NCBI RefSeq assembly: GCF_900109515.1
Contig: NZ_FOBD01000013.1
Location: 62,001 to 126,000, forward strand
Reading direction: 5' to 3'
DNA from: Paenibacillus sp. OK003
Lineage (GTDB): Bacteria > Bacillota > Bacilli > Paenibacillales > Paenibacillaceae
DNA length: 64,000 nucleotides
The position numbers and the translations under genes are program-made. Under the pieces are notes generated by a model, which worked only from the letters and a program-made list of their open reading frames with translations, did no database searches and was not told where the DNA came from. Below are positions 60,116 to 64,000 of the stretch, piece by piece (the first letter of the stretch is position 1; every line of letters starts with the position of its first letter).

Positions 60116-60209
60116 GATCCACCACCGCCCTTTCGTATACACAATTCCGCTAAATGCACTCTCTACTCTATTATATCAAAATCCCTTATGTAAAAATCAT
60201 TTATACCCC

Positions 60210-60317
60210 TTATTTTCGGAGAGATTTAACGATCGATCGAATGATACCCCACGCGGCAACGACGATAATAGCGATTATAATGAGTGAAATAATTGTATTC
60301 TCCCAAACAAAGTTCAT
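60210..60317 (-). CDS. Small membrane protein (35 aa)
   Basis: A 35-codon gene with GGAGGG 6 bases before its ATG. The product is MNFVWENTIISLIIIAIIVV followed by AAWGIIRSIVKSLRK: one transmembrane helix and an amphipathic basic tail. This looks like other very small membrane regulators or stress peptides of Gram-positive bacteria. Good ribosome site and topology make it likely real. Function unknown. It lies between dinB and cimA. Confidence 0.6.
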   Translation of the reverse strand: MNFVWENTIISLIIIAIIVVAAWGIIRSIVKSLRK

Positions 60318-60661
60318 CCTTTTCCCTCCATTTATAAAGACAAAGTTTGAATTCATATTCAATCCTGGAATACTTGTATTTAGATGAAGCATAACATATT
60401 ACAAGACTACGTTTACAGCTCACTTAACTCTACAATCCATCATTTGTTACACCAAATGGTGAATTCGATGTAGCATTTGGCGATAATGGTGCTATAATAA
60501 TTAATTATACAAATTCACGATTTTAGGACAAATCTACACTTTGAATTTAATACAGTGTAGCGGTACAGAATCGAAGGATTCGTCACCAACATGCCCATAT
60601 GTTTTTTAAACACACCATTAAACTTTCTAAAAAAAGCGCTTCATCTTAAAGGAGGATCTTC
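60318..60661. promoter_or_regulatory. Leader region of cimA
   Basis: About 340 bases without a supported gene. TATAAT at 60493-60498 may be a -10 box. CTACACT (60534-60540) and AGTGTAG (60554-60560) form a stem in the presumed leader, and GAATC/GATTC pairs around 60569-60581. I see no T-box landmarks and no full leader terminator. Confidence 0.4.
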
Positions 60662-62281
60662 ATGTCAAAGGCCATCTCCATCTTCGATACGACTTTACGT
60701 GACGGCACACAAGGGGAGGGAGTCAGCTTATCGGCAGATGACAAGCTCAAAATTGCCAAGAAGCTCGATGACCTGGGTGCTCATTATATTGAAGGCGGAA
60801 TTCCAGGCAGCAACACCAAGGACATTGAGTTTTTCAAAAGAGTCAAGGAACTGAACCTGAACGCGAAGGTTGTCGCTTTTGGCAGTACGCGTCGTAAAGG
60901 TAGCATCGCCAGTGAAGACGCCAACTTGAAGCGCATGATTGAATCCGGTGCTCAGGCAGCGACTCTGGTAGGAAAATCGTGGGATTTCCACGTACACACT
61001 GCTTTGCAGACTACTTTGGAAGAAAATCTGTCGATGATCTACGACTCCATTGCCTATCTGAAACAAAACGATATGGAAGTCATTTTTGATGCAGAGCATT
61101 TCTTCGATGGATTTAAGAACAATTCGGAATATGCACAGGCTGTATTGACCAAAGCCCATGAAGCTGGAGCGGACTGGCTTGTAATGTGTGACACCAACGG
61201 TGGAACGATGCCGCATGAAGTGTACGAGATCGTGTCCACTCTCGCTGGACGACTTCCGCAAGCCCATCTGGGCATTCATACACATAATGACTGTGAACTT
61301 GCTGTAGCCAACACCTTAAGCGCTGTACAAGCTGGTGCCAGACAGGTGCAAGGTACGATGAACGGTTATGGAGAGAGATGTGGTAATGCTAATCTGGCTT
61401 CCATTATCCCTAACCTGCAACTGAAGCTTGGATATGAGTGCGTTACTGAGGATTCGATGAGACAGCTTACAAATGTTGCTCGTTATGTCAGCGAGATTGC
61501 CAACGTAAATATGCCAATCAACCAGCCTTACGTTGGAAATGCTGCTTTCGCTCACAAGGGCGGTATTCACGTCTCTGCTATATTGCGTGATTCCCGGACC
61601 TACGAACACATCGCCCCCGAGTTGGTTGGTAACAAACAGCGTGTGCTCGTCTCCGAACTGGCAGGACAAAGCAACATTGTGTCCAAAGCACAGGAACTGG
61701 GTCTTGAATTCGATCCAAGCAGTGCCAACTCACGTCACATCATTGAGAAAATCAAAGATTTGGAACATCAGGGCTATCAGTTCGAAGGCGCCGATGCCTC
61801 CCTTGAATTGTTGATTCGTGAAGCCAACGGTGACATGAAAGAATTATTTACCTTTGAATCGTTCAAGATGCTTGTTGAAAAAGTGGCTGGCAAGTCTGTT
61901 GTTTCGGAAGCCTTTGTTAAACTTAACGTAGGCGGGACAAGTGCTTATACCGCAGCTGAAGGCAACGGTCCGGTCAACGCACTGGATAACGCACTTCGGA
62001 AAGCACTTGTGCAGTACTTCCCTTCCCTTGCCAACATGCATTTGTCCGACTATAAGGTACGTGTTCTGGATGAGAAAGACGCTACCGCCGCAAAGGTACG
62101 TGTATTAATTGAATCCAAAAACACGGAAAACACGTGGAATACGGTCGGTGTATCCGAGAACGTGATTGAAGCGAGCTGGGAAGCCCTCGTACACAGTTTC
62201 CGTTATGCCCTTCTTCAGGAAAAATTGCAGGACGAGCCTGGCGTAGTCAACATCCCTGCTCACGGACTAAGCAACCATTAA
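60662..62281 (+). CDS. cimA: (R)-citramalate synthase
   Basis: A 539-residue enzyme of the isopropylmalate/citramalate synthase family. DTTLRDGTQGEGVSLSADDK near the start holds the metal and acetyl-CoA site, HTHNDCELAVANTL supplies the metal His residues, and NGYGERCGNANLAS follows. Unlike LeuA, the spacing and FDAEHFFDGFK segment fit CimA. It condenses pyruvate and acetyl-CoA to citramalate, giving a threonine-independent route to isoleucine. A C-terminal regulatory domain (about 420-539) should bind isoleucine. AAAGGAGGA precedes the ATG. It stands alone, followed by a terminator. Confidence 0.92.
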   Translation: MSKAISIFDTTLRDGTQGEGVSLSADDKLKIAKKLDDLGAHYIEGGIPGSNTKDIEFFKRVKELNLNAKVVAFGSTRRKGSIASEDANLKRMIESGAQAATLVGKSWDFHVHTALQTTLEENLSMIYDSIAYLKQNDMEVIFDAEHFFDGFKNNSEYAQAVLTKAHEAGADWLVMCDTNGGTMPHEVYEIVSTLAGRLPQAHLGIHTHNDCELAVANTLSAVQAGARQVQGTMNGYGERCGNANLASIIPNLQLKLGYECVTEDSMRQLTNVARYVSEIANVNMPINQPYVGNAAFAHKGGIHVSAILRDSRTYEHIAPELVGNKQRVLVSELAGQSNIVSKAQELGLEFDPSSANSRHIIEKIKDLEHQGYQFEGADASLELLIREANGDMKELFTFESFKMLVEKVAGKSVVSEAFVKLNVGGTSAYTAAEGNGPVNALDNALRKALVQYFPSLANMHLSDYKVRVLDEKDATAAKVRVLIESKNTENTWNTVGVSENVIEASWEALVHSFRYALLQEKLQDEPGVVNIPAHGLSNH

Positions 62282-62305
62282 TGCATATTTCCCGGAAAAT
62301 AAAAG

Positions 62306-62346
62306 AAGCGCCTGTCTCCAAAAAACATTGGAAGACAGGCGCTTTT
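62306..62346. terminator. Terminator between cimA and the thiol-disulfide oxidoreductase gene
   Basis: AAGCGCCTGTC (62306-62316) pairs with GACAGGCGCTT (62334-62344), followed by TT. A-rich left flank makes it usable on both strands, and the two genes converge here. Confidence 0.85.
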
Positions 62347-62375
62347 GCTTCTCGCTTGGCTAGCTTCTTGCTTGG

Positions 62376-62927
62376 CTAATCCTCAATTAACTCCTTGATT
62401 TTACGCTCCAGCTCTTTCTCAGGCAAAATCCCCAAGATAATTTCCTGAACGACACCTCGAGAATCAATCAATACATTCGTCGGAAAAGCTAAACCGTTAT
62501 ATTTGGCATATGCCGCTCCGTCTTCATCAAGCAAAATAGGGAACGTCAGTTTGTATTCATCTACAAAAGCTTTGGCATCCCTGATTTTATCGTACGTGGT
62601 TACGTTCACACCGTAGAGATCCAGTTTATCCTTGTATTTTGCTGCTAATGCATTGAGCGCGGGTGCTTCCTGCTTGCACGGTTCACACCAGGATGCCCAG
62701 AAACTGACGAAGATGGCTTTTTCTTTGGCTCCACCTACAGCGTAGGTTTTCCCATCCATGGCTGGCAAAGAGAATGCTGGTGCCAGTAGATTCGCTTTCG
62801 GCCCCGTCTCCGTGGGCATTGGCTCCTCTTGCTTAAACACAGCTGCGATTCCGTTGTCTGCATTTTGAGCCAAAGCAATGCCCACCAGCAAAACAACACC
62901 CAGCAGTATGTACATATTTCGTTTCAT
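62376..62927 (-). CDS. ResA/TlpA-like membrane-anchored thiol-disulfide oxidoreductase
   Basis: A 183-residue protein with an N-terminal anchor helix (residues 5-20) and an extracellular thioredoxin-like domain. The active site is FWASWCEPCKQ with Cys81 and Cys84; WCEPC is the ResA signature. The family motif PAFSLPAMDGK and GLAFPTNVLIDSRG (cis-Pro) are present. It reduces disulfides outside the membrane, for example in apocytochrome c or spore proteins. The start at 62927 has AAGGGTGG upstream; the frame is open 14 codons further. No ccs genes are adjacent, so a cytochrome role is not shown here. Confidence 0.9.
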   Translation of the reverse strand: MKRNMYILLGVVLLVGIALAQNADNGIAAVFKQEEPMPTETGPKANLLAPAFSLPAMDGKTYAVGGAKEKAIFVSFWASWCEPCKQEAPALNALAAKYKDKLDLYGVNVTTYDKIRDAKAFVDEYKLTFPILLDEDGAAYAKYNGLAFPTNVLIDSRGVVQEIILGILPEKELERKIKELIED

Positions 62928-63051
62928 GACCAGCCACCCTTTTGTATAATCAAACATATCGAGATTCACGCTCTTCTAACATGTGAGATATTTCAAGCTC
63001 TCTCTCATATTGTACCCTTTTCCTTTAAAATTTTACAATCCGAGTCACACA

Positions 63052-63101
63052 AAATAAAATAAAATAAAATAAAAAAGGACTCCTGCCGAAGCAGGAGCCA
63101 A
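63052..63101 (-). terminator. Minus-strand terminator with AAAAT repeats beyond the JAMM gene
   Basis: CTCCTGC (63080-63086) pairs with GCAGGAG (63091-63097) around CGAA. Read on the minus strand it is followed by TTTTTT and then repeats of ATTTT (five units of AAAAT on the plus strand). This is a good rho-independent terminator for a transcript coming from the exonuclease gene, antisense to the JAMM gene. On the plus strand it would be a leader hairpin. Confidence 0.65.
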
Positions 63102-63121
63102 AGAGAGAGGGGTGAATACAA

Positions 63122-63610
63122 ATGGCAGCACTTCACGGGCAGCAAAACACCTTATACATCCCTTCCTCCGTAGAACAGGAGATGTCTAAGTACATGTTCG
63201 CTTCACTGCCACAGGAAACCTGCGGGGTTGTGCTGGGTGAAGCCGCAGCGGGCGGCATACGAATCAGTCGGTTTCAGCCCATTCGTAACGTAGCGCCTGA
63301 CCCGCTGCACCATTTCGCATTGGAAGATGCAGAATGGATCCGGTGTGTGTTCAATGAGCCACAACTTATCGGACTCTTTCACTCCCATCCCCGAACCACT
63401 CCCGTTCCTTCCAATGAGGATCTGCGTAACCTACCGATTTTCGCCGGACTACTCCAGGTCTATTTTATAGGCTCGCCTGATCAGACAACTGGTACACAAT
63501 CAAAGATGCTTCTAAATGGTTATCAAATTCATGCAGCTGTTGATTCGAGCATTAGAATGAGCCATATTCAATCTTACAGCTTACAACCCGCCCCGCTATG
63601 CGTGACTTAA
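63122..63610 (+). CDS. JAMM/Mov34-family metalloprotease-like protein
   Basis: A 162-residue protein of the M67 (JAMM) family. Glu32 in LPQETCGVV, His87 and His89 in LFHSHP, and Ser97 and Asp100 in PSNED form the full JAMM zinc site (E...HxHP...SxxD). Bacterial members cut sulfur-carrier protein precursors or other C-terminal tails; no partner gene such as a ThiS-like protein is next to it. GAGAGGGG lies 8 bases upstream. Its 3' end overlaps the converging exonuclease gene by 15 bases. Confidence 0.88.
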   Translation: MAALHGQQNTLYIPSSVEQEMSKYMFASLPQETCGVVLGEAAAGGIRISRFQPIRNVAPDPLHHFALEDAEWIRCVFNEPQLIGLFHSHPRTTPVPSNEDLRNLPIFAGLLQVYFIGSPDQTTGTQSKMLLNGYQIHAAVDSSIRMSHIQSYSLQPAPLCVT

Positions 63611-64000
63611 CTGGGTGTACAGATCACCCAATGTTTCTACATTTTTGCGAGACATATCCTCCAGATAACAGGACCATAACTGTGCAGTCATTTTGGCGTC
63701 CTCCAAAGCGTGGTGGCGTCCATAGATCGGAATGCTTTTGGATTCCAGCAACTCATCCAGACCATAACCCGGTCTGTTCGGTTCTAGCCAACGTGCCAGC
63801 ATCATCGTATCGATGAGCCGGTGAGTTAGCCTTACTTTGGATGTCCGCCACAAGGCCGCATTCAGAAAAGCCCGATCATGCGCGCTTGCATGGGCAACCA
63901 GTACACTTCCGCCAACAAAAGACATGAAGTCATGCAAGCCTTCCAGGAGCGACGGAGCATGCATCGTCATTTCCTGAGTAATTCCCGTCAGTTCAGTAAT
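63596..64000 (-). CDS. DnaQ-family 3'-5' exonuclease, C-terminal part
   Basis: The frame runs off the right edge of the window, so the N-terminal catalytic DE motif is not visible. What remains (about 134 residues) begins with ITELTGITQEMTMHAP and contains VLVAHASAHDRAFLNAAL with the Exo II Asp, and HHALEDAKMTAQLW with the Exo III His and Asp. It matches the stand-alone DnaQ/PolC-type exonuclease family used in DNA proofreading or RNA turnover. It converges with the JAMM gene without a terminator between them. Confidence 0.87.
   Translation of the reverse strand: MTELTGITQEMTMHAPSLLEGLHDFMSFVGGSVLVAHASAHDRAFLNAALWRTSKVRLTHRLIDTMMLARWLEPNRPGYGLDELLESKSIPIYGRHHALEDAKMTAQLWSCYLEDMSRKNVETLGDLYTQLSHA

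Noticed and set aside
60393..60661. Possible T-box leader before cimA
   Set aside because: No T-box sequence, specifier loop or antiterminator/terminator pair could be recognised.

Overview
The window looks like chromosomal DNA of a Paenibacillus-type Firmicute. This rests on moderate GC content with strong AAGGAGG-type ribosome binding sites, many close relatives of Bacillus subtilis genes (yqhH-yqhG, yqzE, yjbM/relQ, xpt, a ykvI-like gene, a CwlD-like amidase), a c-di-AMP riboswitch ahead of a cell-wall hydrolase, and a rich plant-polysaccharide repertoire (GH2 beta-mannosidase, GH30 glucuronoxylanase, PL10 pectate lyase, YesM/YesN-type regulators, several sugar ABC importers). I see no prophage, insertion sequence, CRISPR array or origin. 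One tRNA gene, tRNA-Leu(CAG), is present.

Layout. 1-9.3 kb: a cut HlyD/MFS efflux pair, polysaccharide deacetylase, aldo/keto reductase, a CPA1 Na+/H+ antiporter, a MarR regulator divergent from a flavodoxin-like gene, and an FAD monooxygenase. 9.3-18.7 kb: a one-strand beta-mannoside locus in the order binding protein, two permeases, histidine kinase, AraC-type response regulator, beta-mannosidase. 18.8-29.4 kb: an OatA-like acyltransferase, flavin reductase, msrA, a decayed HAD-like tail, the yqhH-yqhG pair, an unknown secreted protein, yqzE, and a convergent amidase / divergent polysaccharide deacetylase pair.

29.5-38.4 kb: a LacI-regulated locus on the minus strand, ABC importer - LacI - HSL-type esterase - PfkB kinase - GH13_18 sucrose phosphorylase-like enzyme - second esterase. 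Matching operator palindromes (TCAACCGGTTGA) lie ahead of both transcription units. I read it as a candidate pathway for imported, acylated sucrose-like sugars, and it is the most interesting system here. 38.8-42.6 kb: GH30 xylanase, tRNA-Leu, PL10 pectate lyase, and a c-di-AMP-riboswitch-controlled NlpC/P60 hydrolase.

42.7-64 kb: mostly housekeeping. It holds an AhpD-like protein, xpt, a YkvI-type transporter, a GT4 glycosyltransferase, an acidic protein made of three internal repeats, a Cof-type HAD phosphatase, a structured REP-like repeat block, an RsuA-type pseudouridine synthase overlapping an RsmF/NOP2-type methyltransferase, membrane-anchored thioredoxins, a RelQ-type (p)ppGpp synthetase with a DUF309 partner, pyrD, an L,D-transpeptidase, ferredoxin, dinB, cimA, a JAMM peptidase and a cut DnaQ-type exonuclease. 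Two very small membrane-protein genes (45 and 35 aa) with good ribosome binding sites are also present.

All functional calls come from reading the sequence and from memory of the families. No database search was run.
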